Source: CAAFZY01 sp964410325 (GTDB taxonomy: Bacteria; Pseudomonadota; Alphaproteobacteria; RF32; CAG-239). Taken from it: 64,000 nt of DNA. The position numbers and the translations under genes are program-made. Shown piece by piece: positions 1-8,317 of the stretch; position 1 is the stretch's first letter; each line of letters starts with the position of its first letter. The stretch spans positions 6,411-70,410 of the forward strand of contig CAYPFN010000009.1 in the NCBI GenBank assembly GCA_964410325.1, given 5' to 3'. Below the pieces are notes generated by a model. It worked only from the letters and a program-made list of their open reading frames with translations. It did not search any database and was not told the DNA's origin.

Positions 1-1
1 A

Positions 2-442
2 TTGCGTAAATCGCCTTTAGCTGAGGCTATTTTTGATTTAGGCGGCGTTAAAAGCGTTCTGATTGCACCAGATATGGTTTCCGTCACCAAAGAATCTTCT
101 GCCTCTTGGGCGGATTTAAGCCCGCAGATTATGGCTGAAATTTTGGATTTTGCCGCTACCGGTGCCACCGCTGTTGTTGAAAAGCAAACTGCGACGGAAA
201 CTGATTTTGAACTCATGAAAAAAATATCCGGTCTTGTTGCCGCACGGATTCGTCCAGCGCTCAACCGCGACGGCGGCGATATAGAACTTAAAAGTTTTGA
301 AAACGGTATCCTTTGGGTAGAATTGACCGGAAAATGCGCCGGATGTCCTTACGCCATGCGGACTTTAAAAGACGGTGTGGAAAAGATACTTAAAAGCTAT
401 ATTCCCGAAATTAATGAAGTCAAACCGGTTGGTGAAGAATGA
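2..442 (+). CDS. nfuA: NfuA/NifU-like Fe-S cluster scaffold, 5' partial
   Basis: Iron-sulfur carrier of the Nfu family, which takes up a [4Fe-4S] cluster and hands it to apoproteins in the cytoplasm. The visible 146 residues hold the end of the Nfu N-terminal domain (SPLAEAIF, VSVTK) and a complete C-terminal NifU-like domain with the cluster-binding C-x-x-C (CAGC, near residue 112). Alphaproteobacterial Nfu proteins are usually about 40-50 residues longer, so the true start lies left of the window and the first TTG is probably internal. The stop overlaps the next start (ATGA at 439), which implies translational coupling. Confidence 0.9.
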   Translation: MRKSPLAEAIFDLGGVKSVLIAPDMVSVTKESSASWADLSPQIMAEILDFAATGATAVVEKQTATETDFELMKKISGLVAARIRPALNRDGGDIELKSFENGILWVELTGKCAGCPYAMRTLKDGVEKILKSYIPEINEVKPVGEE

Positions 443-1413
443 AAAAATTTTTTTTAATGTTATTAATCTTGTGTTTTACGTCGGGAATTTGCTTTTCGGA
501 AGATAATGTTGCCGCAGAAAAAAACTCAATCTCTGCCGCCTTGCCGGAAAAGCAAAAACAAGAAAAATCTTCGGCAAAAATAGCTATTAACAACAGCGGC
601 GCATATTTAAGCGATTTTTCCGTAGCGGAACTGATAGATATGTTCCAATATCTGGAATATGATGAATATATTAAACTTCCGGGCAATGAATATCCGCGTA
701 TTTTTGTAAAAAATATTCCGTATGATTTTGCTTCTTTTTCAAATCAGACGGAGCGCAACCGCCTGTTCGTCCAAATTTTAATGCCTTTGGCTTTAAAAGT
801 AAATAATGAAATTTTAAAGGAGCGGGCATATTTGGACGCCGTTGCTTACAGTTTTGAACAAGAGCATGATTTTGGCGAAGCCGAAACCTATTATTTAGAG
901 CTTTTGGCTGAAAAATATGATGTAACGACGCCATTTAAGGGTACGCGCCGGCATATGAAGCTTTTAAAAGAACTAACCCGCCGAGTGGATATTGTGCCTC
1001 CCTCAATTTTAATTGCTGCCGCTGCCGTTTATACTAATTGGGGCACATCTAGGATTGCCGTGCAAGGCAATAACTTATATAAAGCGCGGGATTGGTACAC
1101 GACTGAAGGCCTAGAGCCGATAGGCGAAGATGATGATTCATACCGTTATCATATATATCCCTCATTGGAAGAATCTATTCGCACTTATATTTTACATGTG
1201 AATTCTCATATTAAGTATCAACAGTTTTGGAATTCGCGCAAAGAATCCCGCCGCCGCGGCTCGGTCATTTACGGAAAACGTATGGATTGGACTTTTGTTT
1301 TGGATAATAATTTAAAAAATTATGCCGGTCTGTTGGATTATACGCTGACGTATTATAAATTTTTCTACCTAGATGAAGCAACGCTGGAGAAGGAGTATGA
1401 GTTTAAAAATTAA
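439..1413 (+). CDS. Bax-like glucosaminidase-fold protein, probably lacking the catalytic Glu
   Basis: Secreted protein of the Bax / GH73-like glucosaminidase family, expected to act on peptidoglycan. Residues 1-20 form a signal peptide (MKKFF, hydrophobic core, CFS before E21). Family blocks are clear in the second half: NWGTSRIA, QGNNLYKARDW, YPSLEESIRTYI and a C-terminal YAGLLDYTLTYYKFF. The family motif normally reads E-S-G-W-G-T-S with Glu as the acid catalyst; here it reads Y-T-N-W-G-T-S, so the Glu position is Tyr. The protein may be a non-catalytic relative or use a shifted residue. It is coupled to nfuA by a 4-bp overlap and overlaps gloB by 17 bp. Confidence 0.75.
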   Translation: MKKFFLMLLILCFTSGICFSEDNVAAEKNSISAALPEKQKQEKSSAKIAINNSGAYLSDFSVAELIDMFQYLEYDEYIKLPGNEYPRIFVKNIPYDFASFSNQTERNRLFVQILMPLALKVNNEILKERAYLDAVAYSFEQEHDFGEAETYYLELLAEKYDVTTPFKGTRRHMKLLKELTRRVDIVPPSILIAAAAVYTNWGTSRIAVQGNNLYKARDWYTTEGLEPIGEDDDSYRYHIYPSLEESIRTYILHVNSHIKYQQFWNSRKESRRRGSVIYGKRMDWTFVLDNNLKNYAGLLDYTLTYYKFFYLDEATLEKEYEFKN

Positions 1414-2125
1414 TCCTGTTTTGTGCCGTGCCGGTGTAATGGATAATTATGCCTATATTGTCACGGATGAAGAAACGGGAATAAGTGCGGTTATAGATGC
1501 GTCTGAAGCCGCACCGATTGTCCGCAGATGTCGGGAGCTGGATATAACGCCGCAATATATTTTGACCACGCATCATCATTTCGACCATGTCGGCGGCAAT
1601 GAAGAATTGAAGACCCTTTATAATCTAAAAATTTTTGGTCCGGAAGCTGAAAGCGGATTAATCCCGGGAATTGATCGCGGGGTACGCGATGGTGAGCGTT
1701 TTTATTTGTGGAAAAGGGCGGTTGAAGTTATCGGCGCGCCGGGTCATACGCTTGGCCATGTATTGTGGTATTTCCCGGATGACAAAGTTTTGTTTACCGG
1801 CGACGTGTTGTTTAATTTATGCATTGGTGGAATTTTTGAAGGCACGCCGAAGCAAATGTGGAACAGCCTGCAAAAGATAAAGCGTTTGCCAGATAATACT
1901 GATTTTTATCCTGGACATGAATATACGGTGCATTGTTTGGCAGATGCTTTAAAGCATGGCAACAGCGAATCTCTCCGAATTTACAGTGCGCATGCAAAAG
2001 GAAGGCTGGCAAACGGTTTGCCGGTTGCGCCGGTCAATTTAAATCTGGAAAAGCGGTGCAATCCGTATCTGCAAATTGAAGATGAAAAGATTTTTGAACG
2101 TTTTTTTGATTTGCGGGAGAGATAA
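1397..2125 (+). CDS. gloB: Hydroxyacylglutathione hydrolase (glyoxalase II)
   Basis: Metallo-beta-lactamase-fold hydrolase that splits S-lactoylglutathione in methylglyoxal detoxification. The metal-binding motif T-H-H-H-F-D-H is followed by PGHTLGH, LFTGDVLF and YPGHEYT, and then by the glyoxalase II type C-terminal segment (APVNLNLEKRCNPYL). The frame stays open to 1373, but ATG 1397 is preferred because GGAG at 1386-1389 lies 7 nt upstream and MSLKINPV fits the family N terminus. This gives 242 residues. The start lies inside the bax-like gene and the next gene follows the stop directly, so this looks like one transcript. Confidence 0.88.
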   Translation: MSLKINPVLCRAGVMDNYAYIVTDEETGISAVIDASEAAPIVRRCRELDITPQYILTTHHHFDHVGGNEELKTLYNLKIFGPEAESGLIPGIDRGVRDGERFYLWKRAVEVIGAPGHTLGHVLWYFPDDKVLFTGDVLFNLCIGGIFEGTPKQMWNSLQKIKRLPDNTDFYPGHEYTVHCLADALKHGNSESLRIYSAHAKGRLANGLPVAPVNLNLEKRCNPYLQIEDEKIFERFFDLRER

Positions 2126-3793
2126 ATGTATTTTAGCCTGAATAAAAAAATTTTTTATACGATTTTTGTTTTACTGATTTTTATGGCCGCATTATTTTTA
2201 AGCATTTTCTTGAACATTTACGGTAAAAAGTATCAGGAAGACCAAACATCTATTCTTTTACGCAATCAATATGTTATGGAGCTTCTGTATGAAAACATTG
2301 CTTTGCGTCGGGAAATTGCAAATTCAAAAGTGGAACTTTCCAAAGAAAGTCGTGCTATTTTAAACGGCGATTTGGGGCAAAAGCAGGAAGAATTGTCGCG
2401 CGAACAAAAATTAAATAAAGAGCTACAGAAAAATTACAACGAACGATCGGCGGCCTTTATTGCTGGTGTTAAAATTATCGGCATCAGTTCTTTATTGTCT
2501 TTGGTTCTGATAATTATCTTAGGCTGGCTTTTACACAAATGGGTGGTTGTGCCGATACGGCGTTTGACTAATGCTAGTAAATTCATAGCCAAAGGTGATT
2601 TTTCGCATCGGGTGTCGCTAAGCAGAAAACAAATCTTTTTTGATGAGTTTGATATGCTGGTCAAAACCTTTAATGTTATGATTGACAATATTGAAAACAA
2701 TATTACCGAAATTAAAAATACGGAAATTTTCTTACAGTCTTTAATCGATGCCATTCCAGACGGCATTCGCGTCATAGACCATGATTACAATATAATTTTA
2801 GCCAATAAAGTATATACCAAACAATTAAAAATGTTGAAAATGGAAAGATACAGAAAATGCTATCAAGCCTATAATTTTGACAAACCCTGTCCGGAAGGCG
2901 TGTATACCTGTCCTTTGCGGGAAATCAAAAACAGTACGGCAAAAGGGATCAGCATTATTCAGAATATGGCAGGCAAGCCTTTGTCAATTAACGCCGCGCC
3001 GTTGAAAATCCAGAATGCGACTGATGGACACGACTTTTACATTGTTGAATCTATTCGAGATTTAAGTGATGAAATACGGTTTTCACATGAGCAGAAAATC
3101 AGTTCTCTCGGTTTTTTGGCGACATCCGTTGCTCATGAAATAAAAAACAATTTAGGATCAATCCGTATGATTTTGGAAGGTTTGTTAAACAACTATTATA
3201 AGGATTATCCGGATGATAGGGAAGAGAAAAAATATTTGCTGATGATATATAATCAGGTTGTCAATAGTGTTGAGATGCCAGAGCGCCTGTTAAAACTAGC
3301 CATAAACAGTAGCCGCGAATACAGTAGTTTTGATGCAGAAACAAATATAAATGAAATTATATCCTTGCTTGATTATGAAGCCAAACGGAACGGTGTTATT
3401 GTCCGTCAGCAAAATACCGGCGGTAAAAATACCATTGTCGGCAATGAAATAGATTTTAAGATGATTATTTTAAATTTGGTACAGAATGCGTTTAACGCCA
3501 TGCCTTCAGGAGGAGAGCTTTCAATCCAGACTTCTAAGAATCAGAATTATGTTTTGATTGAAATTTCTGATACCGGTATCGGAATATCTCCAGAAAAGCT
3601 TTGTCATATTTTTGAACCATTTTATTCGGATGGGCGAAGCCGCCGCCATCAGGGAACGGGTTTAGGGTTGGCGATTGTAAAATCTCTGGTAGAAAAGTTT
3701 CAAGGGATAATTAACGTTGACAGCACGCCTAATAAAGGAACGACATTCACGATAAAATTTCCTAAAAACAGAAGAAATAATTTGCAAAATTAA
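2126..3793 (+). CDS. Membrane sensor histidine kinase with HAMP and PAS
   Basis: Sensor kinase of 555 residues. TM1 spans about residues 9-30, a coiled linker runs to about 108, and TM2 spans about 112-136. HAMP follows at about 137-195 (VVPIRRLTNA), then a PAS domain at about 200-315. The HisKA phosphoacceptor is His337 (SVAHEIKNN). The HATPase domain has an N box (NLVQNAFNAMP), a G1 box (DTGIGIS) and GTGLGLAIV. The PAS carries C245, C255 and C262 in a Y-x-P-C-P and T-C-P-L type pattern known from PAS-kinases of anaerobes; a redox role is a guess. No response regulator is nearby. The ATG directly abuts the gloB stop. Confidence 0.9.
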   Translation: MYFSLNKKIFYTIFVLLIFMAALFLSIFLNIYGKKYQEDQTSILLRNQYVMELLYENIALRREIANSKVELSKESRAILNGDLGQKQEELSREQKLNKELQKNYNERSAAFIAGVKIIGISSLLSLVLIIILGWLLHKWVVVPIRRLTNASKFIAKGDFSHRVSLSRKQIFFDEFDMLVKTFNVMIDNIENNITEIKNTEIFLQSLIDAIPDGIRVIDHDYNIILANKVYTKQLKMLKMERYRKCYQAYNFDKPCPEGVYTCPLREIKNSTAKGISIIQNMAGKPLSINAAPLKIQNATDGHDFYIVESIRDLSDEIRFSHEQKISSLGFLATSVAHEIKNNLGSIRMILEGLLNNYYKDYPDDREEKKYLLMIYNQVVNSVEMPERLLKLAINSSREYSSFDAETNINEIISLLDYEAKRNGVIVRQQNTGGKNTIVGNEIDFKMIILNLVQNAFNAMPSGGELSIQTSKNQNYVLIEISDTGIGISPEKLCHIFEPFYSDGRSRRHQGTGLGLAIVKSLVEKFQGIINVDSTPNKGTTFTIKFPKNRRNNLQN

Positions 3794-3852
3794 AAAATTA
3801 AGTTTATACAGGTAACAAAAATAAAATATGCAAGCGAAAAGAGGTTTTATCT

Positions 3853-4074
3853 ATGAGTAAAGAAGAACTGTTGGAATTAACCGGAGAAGTTATAGAAAAG
3901 TTACCTAATGCTATGTTTCGCGTCCGCTTGGAAAATGGGGTGGAAATTTTGGCTCATACTGCCGGAAAAATGCGCAAATTCAGAATACGGGTTATGGTGG
4001 GTGATAAGGTTGATATAGAGATGACGCCGTATGACTTAACCAAAGGCCGGATAACTTTTCGCCATAAAGACTAA
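3853..4074 (+). CDS. infA: Translation initiation factor IF-1
   Basis: IF-1 occupies the ribosomal A site during initiation with IF-2 and IF-3. The 73 residues show the S1-type OB fold from end to end: LTGEVIEKLPNAMFRVRLENG, the loop AHTAGKMRKFRIRV, then GDKV and YDLTKGRITFRHK. Length and sequence are typical. It has its own ribosome site (AAGAGG, ending about 10 nt before ATG) and a terminator about 65 bp downstream, so it may be the last gene of the upstream run or separate. Confidence 0.96.
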   Translation: MSKEELLELTGEVIEKLPNAMFRVRLENGVEILAHTAGKMRKFRIRVMVGDKVDIEMTPYDLTKGRITFRHKD

Positions 4075-4138
4075 ATCAAAGGAATTTTGGCTATTAAAAT
4101 AACAACAGGATATCTTTTATTTCTGTTTCTTAAAAGCT

Positions 4139-4162
4139 CCCCGCGCCAAATGCGGGGTTTTT
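4139..4162 (+). terminator. Rho-independent terminator after infA
   Basis: CCCCGC (4139-4144), loop GCCAAAT, GCGGGG (4152-4157), then five T. This is a GC-rich 6-bp stem in an AT-rich gap. Confidence 0.85.
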
Positions 4163-4671
4163 CATAAACGGCTTATAGCGCCAAATCTCTTAAATGAGAT
4201 ATATCCAAAGTCACAGGTTGTAATATTAAACCGCAGTCTATAACAAGGCCAACATGGTTTAGCCAGCAGTTTATTTTGGGGGTTATTCAGAATTTCAGTA
4301 TATCTTATCAGAATTACACGCATCAGAATTACATGCAGATGTAACACTGTCCTCGAACGTCTCCGAACAAGACTTTCATCTGACAAGTTGCCTCGAGGAA
4401 GCAGATGGCAGGAAGAAAAAGGATATGGAGTTAACAAACAAGCCATAAAACAATCTCCGTAGGCTTATACGATTCATTATAAACCGTTTTTTGCAACTTT
4501 AAAGTAAGCATGCGGAGAAAAATATATCCCCTACCGAAGGTCGGTTTCTTACTTGCGATGAAATAAGATAAAAAGCTTAGAATTTATAAATATAACGTAC
4601 GAAGAATAACAGTTTATTTGATGCCCTATAAAAGAATTATTGTAAAAAATAAGTTGTTCTTTGTAAATTTG
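4163..4671. other. Gene-poor gap between infA and lolA
   Basis: No convincing gene was found on either strand. The minus-strand frame at 4162-4446 has no family resemblance and no ribosome site. Two things stand out. One is a 15-bp tandem duplication, tcagaattacaYgca, at 4308-4322 and 4323-4337 (14 of 15 identical). The other is a small dyad ACCGA-agg-TCGGT near 4535. A stable RNA or a decayed gene is possible but unsupported. Confidence 0.5.
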
Positions 4672-4699
4672 TTGCTTATATTATAGCTTATATTATAAC
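4672..4699 (+). promoter_or_regulatory. Likely sigma-70 promoter of lolA on a 12-bp tandem repeat
   Basis: TTGCTT (4672-4677), 16-bp spacer, TATAAC (4694-4699), with the lolA start 27 bp downstream. The sequence gcttatattata occurs twice in tandem (4674-4685, 4686-4697), so a unit change would alter promoter geometry. Confidence 0.5.
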
Positions 4700-4726
4700 A
4701 AAAAATATACTAAGGGATATGACGTA

Positions 4727-5326
4727 ATGAAAAGGTTTTTGACAGGCTTGTTCCTTTTTGGTGTCGGCACAGCTCATGCTCAAACCGCCACAGACTTAGC
4801 CAAAATTGAAAATTATTTAAACAACATGAGAACGCTTGAGGCTTCTTTTGTGCAGATAGCCAGCAACGGGATGACCTCGGAAGGGAAAATATATATCAAA
4901 AAGCCAAGCAAAATCCGTATGGAATATGCGCCGCCGGCGTCTATCCTGATTGTTGGCAATGGCGATTATGTTGTTTTTAATGATAAAGAGCTCGATCAGA
5001 TAACCAATATTGATTATGAAGATATTCCGGCCACTATGATTTTGGCTAATGACATTAAAATCGGCGATAAAAATCTTAAGGTAACTGATTTTTATAAAGA
5101 TGCCGGCTTAATGTCCGTAACTTTGGAATATGCCAAAGATAAAAGCGTCGGGCCGATTACATTGATTTTCGGCAATAATCCTTTTGAATTGAAGCAATGG
5201 AAAATTATTGATCCACAGAGTGTGGAAGTAACGCTGTCTTTATATGATATCATTCAAGATAGCCCTCTTGAGGAAGGGTTGTTTAAATTTACTCAGGAAA
5301 ACGCCCGTTCCCGTCGACACCGATAA
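4727..5326 (+). CDS. lolA: LolA-family outer-membrane lipoprotein carrier
   Basis: Periplasmic chaperone that receives lipoproteins from LolCDE and delivers them to the outer membrane. It has an N-terminal signal peptide (to about residue 18, AHA before QTA) and the LolA fold: IENYLNNMRTLEASFVQ, a GKIYIKKPSKIRMEY strand pair and PITLIFGNNPFELKQWKI. At 199 residues it has normal length. The last residues (SRRHR) look non-conserved. It stands alone between two large gaps with its own promoter candidate. Confidence 0.88.
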   Translation: MKRFLTGLFLFGVGTAHAQTATDLAKIENYLNNMRTLEASFVQIASNGMTSEGKIYIKKPSKIRMEYAPPASILIVGNGDYVVFNDKELDQITNIDYEDIPATMILANDIKIGDKNLKVTDFYKDAGLMSVTLEYAKDKSVGPITLIFGNNPFELKQWKIIDPQSVEVTLSLYDIIQDSPLEEGLFKFTQENARSRRHR

Positions 5327-5610
5327 AAAATGCCTCTTTCCGATTTTTGTAATGTTGAAAAGAAAGTATTCGAACCCGCGTTTGAATAAAGATGAAGGTA
5401 AAACAAGGTAGGGGCTCAAAAACTCTGCCAATGGCGCAGTTGTGTTTTTCGGCATTCTTAATTGTAGCCATCGTGAATGGTTAGCGGTCAGCAAATATTG
5501 TCAATCTGTTTGAAAATATTTTTTAATAAATTATGTGTACAGTATAAAAAAAGCTTGATTTAAAAGATTTTTATGATAAATGTATTGACATCTTTCATAA
5601 ATAATTTTGG
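5327..5610. other. Gap upstream of the rimP-nusA-infB operon
   Basis: No gene is recognisable on either strand. Overlapping minus-strand frames at 5240-5494 look like chance. The operon promoter must lie in this stretch or further left, because a terminator fills the space just before rimP. TTGACA is present at 5585-5590, but I do not see a good -10 at the right distance. Confidence 0.5.
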
Positions 5611-5639
5611 AAGTGGGGTAAAACCCCGCTTCTTTTTTT
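5611..5639 (+). terminator. Intrinsic terminator/attenuator in the rimP leader
   Basis: Stem AAGTGGGGT (5611-5619), loop AAA, ACCCCGCTT (5623-5631), then C and seven T. It ends 15 bp before the rimP ATG, leaving no room for a promoter between. RNA polymerase must therefore read through it to express the operon, the arrangement expected of an attenuator. A role for NusA, encoded downstream, is inference from the E. coli operon. Confidence 0.75.
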
Positions 5640-5653
5640 AGAAAGCAAGGAAA

Positions 5654-6166
5654 ATGCAAAGACATCCGTTACAAGATATGCTTGAGCCAGTCATTTCGAA
5701 TTTGGGATATGAAACAATCCGGATTTTGACGGTAGGACAGGTCAATCCGACGTTGCAGATTATGATAGACGTTGCTGACGGCAGTCGGGAAATTAATGTT
5801 GAAGACTGTGCTCAGGTCAGTCGGGCTTTATCGGCCGTTCTTGATGAAAAAGACCCGATAAAAGATGCGTATTCACTGGAAGTCAGTTCGCCAGGAATTG
5901 ATAGGCCACTAACCAAACCGGAACATTTTAAACGTTTTGCTAGCTATTTAGCAAAAGTTGAAACAATTAATGAGGTCGAAAAGCGCAAGCGGATTAAAGG
6001 AAAAATTATCAGCATTGATAATCAAAACAACGTTCATATAGATATGGACGGTAAAGAATATATTATAGCCTTTGATAATATTGCCAAAGCTAAAATCATC
6101 TTAACTGATGAGCTTTTGGCAAAGTATGAGGCAGAACAGAAAAATCTGGAAAATATTAATCTTTAA
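5654..6166 (+). CDS. rimP: Ribosome maturation factor RimP
   Basis: 30S subunit maturation factor. The N-terminal domain has LEPVISNLGYETIRI, IDVADGSREINVEDCAQVSRALS and the signature YSLEVSSPGIDRPL. The C-terminal SH3-like domain is marked by RIKGKI and a central NVHIDMDGKEYIIAFDNI. At 170 residues it has usual length. The ribosome site AAGGA lies 5 nt before the ATG. It is the first gene of rimP-nusA-ylxR-infB-rbfA, the standard bacterial order, and nusA follows after 23 bp. Confidence 0.95.
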   Translation: MQRHPLQDMLEPVISNLGYETIRILTVGQVNPTLQIMIDVADGSREINVEDCAQVSRALSAVLDEKDPIKDAYSLEVSSPGIDRPLTKPEHFKRFASYLAKVETINEVEKRKRIKGKIISIDNQNNVHIDMDGKEYIIAFDNIAKAKIILTDELLAKYEAEQKNLENINL

Positions 6167-6189
6167 CTTTAAGATTTAAGAGGAATATA

Positions 6190-7701
6190 ATGGAAAATAT
6201 TGAAAATATGCCCAGGCCGGAAATTGTCTTAGTTGCAGATACGGTCGCCCGTGAAAAAAACATTGATAAAGAAGATGTTTTTACCGCTATGGAAGTTGCT
6301 ATTCAGAAAGCCGGACGTTCGCGTTACGGTTTTGAGCATGATATTCGGGCTAAAATTGACCGCAAAACCGGCGCAATTTCTCTGGCGCGCTATCGTGAAG
6401 TCGTAGCCGATGACGCTGAAGTGGAAAATGAAGTAGCGCAGATTCGCATAAGCGATGCCAAAGCTTATGATAAAAATATTAAGGTCGGCGAATTTATTAT
6501 TGATCCGCTGCCGCCGATTGATTTCGGACGTATCGCCGCTCAAACCGCTAAACAGGTTATTGTCCAAAAAGTTCGTGATGCCGAGCGCAACCGCCAATAT
6601 GAAGAATATAAGGAAAAAATCGGCACCATTGTTAACGGTACGGTAAAACGTGTTGAATTTGGCAACGTCGTTTTAGATATCGGTAAGACAGAAGCTGTTT
6701 TGCGCCGTGATGAAATTATTCCGAGGGAAAAATTCAAAAATGGCGATCGGGTGCGTGCTTATGTGCTGGATGTCCGCCGCGAAAATCGTGGTCCGCAGAT
6801 TTTTCTATCTCGTACCTGCCCAGAATTTATGGCTAAATTATTTACTTCCGAAGTTCCGGAAATTTATGACGGCATTGTGCAAATTATGGGCGTAGCTCGT
6901 GATCCTGGTTCCAAGGCCAAAATAGCCGTTAAGGCCAATGATATGACAATTGATCCAGTCGGCGCCTGCGTTGGATTGCGCGGTATCCGTGTTCAGGCGG
7001 TTGTAACTGAATTGCAGGGCGAAAAAATAGATATTGTTTCGTATTCGGAAGATCGGGCGCAATATCTGGTTGCGGCCTTGGCGCCGGCTGAAGTTACCAA
7101 AGTGGTAATTGATGAGGAAAACGGCCGTATGGAGGCTGTTGTGCCACAAGAGCAGTTTTCCATTGCTATCGGCCGTCGCGGTCAGAATGTCAAACTTGCT
7201 TCACAGCTTTTGGGAGCGGATATTGACGTTTTAACCGAAGAACAGGAACAGGAACGCCGCGCCAATGAAAATAAAGTTCGTTCACAGCGTTTTATGGAAG
7301 CGTTGGATGTTGATGAAATGATTGCCCACTTGCTGATTGCTGAAGGTTTTTCTACCATTGATGAAATTGCTTTTGTTGATTTAAAAGAACTTTCGGAAAT
7401 TGAAGGGTTCGATGAAGACGTTGCAACTGAATTACAGCGTCGTGCCAAAGATTTTGTTGAAAAACGCAATAAAGATTTCGCTAAAAAGAGCAAAGACTTA
7501 GGTATTGATGAACAACTTAAAACCATTGACGGGCTTGATCAGGATATGATCATCAAGTTGGCGGAAAATAATATTAAAACCCTTGACGATCTAGCGGATC
7601 TGGCTGCCGATGAGCTGATTGAAATTTTGGGTGAAGAAACTTTAACGCAAGTTGAAGCCAACCGCATTATCATGGCTGCACGTGAGCATTGGTTTGCCTA
7701 A
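6190..7701 (+). CDS. nusA: Transcription termination/antitermination factor NusA
   Basis: RNA-polymerase-bound factor that modulates pausing, termination and antitermination. Domains in order are the N-terminal polymerase-binding domain, the S1 domain at about 135-200 (GTIVNGTVKRVEFGNVVLDIG), two KH domains at about 200-345 (KIAVKANDMTIDPVGACVG, then AIGRRGQNVKLASQLLG) and a C-terminal part with two HhH-like repeats (ELSEIEGFDEDVA, DDLADLAADEL) at about 375-500. At 503 residues it is normal for the class. The gene could regulate its own operon through the leader terminator. Confidence 0.97.
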   Translation: MENIENMPRPEIVLVADTVAREKNIDKEDVFTAMEVAIQKAGRSRYGFEHDIRAKIDRKTGAISLARYREVVADDAEVENEVAQIRISDAKAYDKNIKVGEFIIDPLPPIDFGRIAAQTAKQVIVQKVRDAERNRQYEEYKEKIGTIVNGTVKRVEFGNVVLDIGKTEAVLRRDEIIPREKFKNGDRVRAYVLDVRRENRGPQIFLSRTCPEFMAKLFTSEVPEIYDGIVQIMGVARDPGSKAKIAVKANDMTIDPVGACVGLRGIRVQAVVTELQGEKIDIVSYSEDRAQYLVAALAPAEVTKVVIDEENGRMEAVVPQEQFSIAIGRRGQNVKLASQLLGADIDVLTEEQEQERRANENKVRSQRFMEALDVDEMIAHLLIAEGFSTIDEIAFVDLKELSEIEGFDEDVATELQRRAKDFVEKRNKDFAKKSKDLGIDEQLKTIDGLDQDMIIKLAENNIKTLDDLADLAADELIEILGEETLTQVEANRIIMAAREHWFA

Positions 7702-7728
7702 ACAGACATTGTGTTTGAAAGGATAAAC

Positions 7729-8295
7729 ATGGAAAAAATAACAGAGAGGAGATGTATTGCAAGCGGCAAGGTAAAACCTTTGTCCGCTCTTCTTCGCTTT
7801 GTTAAAACTGAAGACAGTCGCTTGGTTCCTGATTTTGGCAAAAAAATTCCAGGCCGAGGACTGTATGTTACCAACTCCCGAAAAATGCTCAAAACAGCAT
7901 TGGATAAAAATTTATTTGTTAAATCAATTCATCAGCATTTAAAAATTGATGAAAACTTTTTAGAAACTGTTGAAAATCTGTTGCACAATAAAGGCTTGGA
8001 AACGATAAATCTGGCACGGAAAGCCGGTGCGGCCGTTGCCGGTTTTGAAAAGGTTAAAGACAATATTTTAAAAAACAAGGTTGCTTTTGTGATTGAGGCG
8101 GCAGATGCCGGTCAAGATGGAAGTACAAAAATGGAAGTGCTGTCAAAAGATATAGAAATCTTGAAAGTTTATACAAGTGATGAGCTGGACAATGCTTTAG
8201 ATAAGGTAAATACGGTTTATATTGCGATTTTAAAAAGCGGTATAGCCACAATGGTATATGCTAATCTGAAAAGATATCAGAGTTTTTGTGATTAG
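7729..8295 (+). CDS. ylxR: YlxR (DUF448) plus L7Ae-like RNA-binding protein
   Basis: Two-domain protein of 188 residues. The YlxR part has the family signature RRCIASGKVKPLSALLRFV and the PGRGLYV motif. The second half resembles an L7Ae/L30e-type domain (INLARKAGAAVAGFEKV, AFVIEAADAG). This fusion is usual between nusA and infB in Alphaproteobacteria. ATG 7729 is chosen over GTG 7711 because AAAGGA sits 5 nt upstream of the ATG. Its exact role is unknown; it is thought to bind RNA. The stop lies 22 bp before infB. Confidence 0.9.
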   Translation: MEKITERRCIASGKVKPLSALLRFVKTEDSRLVPDFGKKIPGRGLYVTNSRKMLKTALDKNLFVKSIHQHLKIDENFLETVENLLHNKGLETINLARKAGAAVAGFEKVKDNILKNKVAFVIEAADAGQDGSTKMEVLSKDIEILKVYTSDELDNALDKVNTVYIAILKSGIATMVYANLKRYQSFCD

Positions 8296-8317
8296 CAAGG
8301 ATTGGAGAGGAAAATAT

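Noticed and set aside
4376..4405. GGAAGCAG inside a small hairpin, reminiscent of the SRP (4.5S) RNA core
   Set aside because: The tetraloop is TCGA rather than GNRA/UUCG, the 5' strand lacks the conserved bases of the symmetric loop, and no long flanking helix forms.
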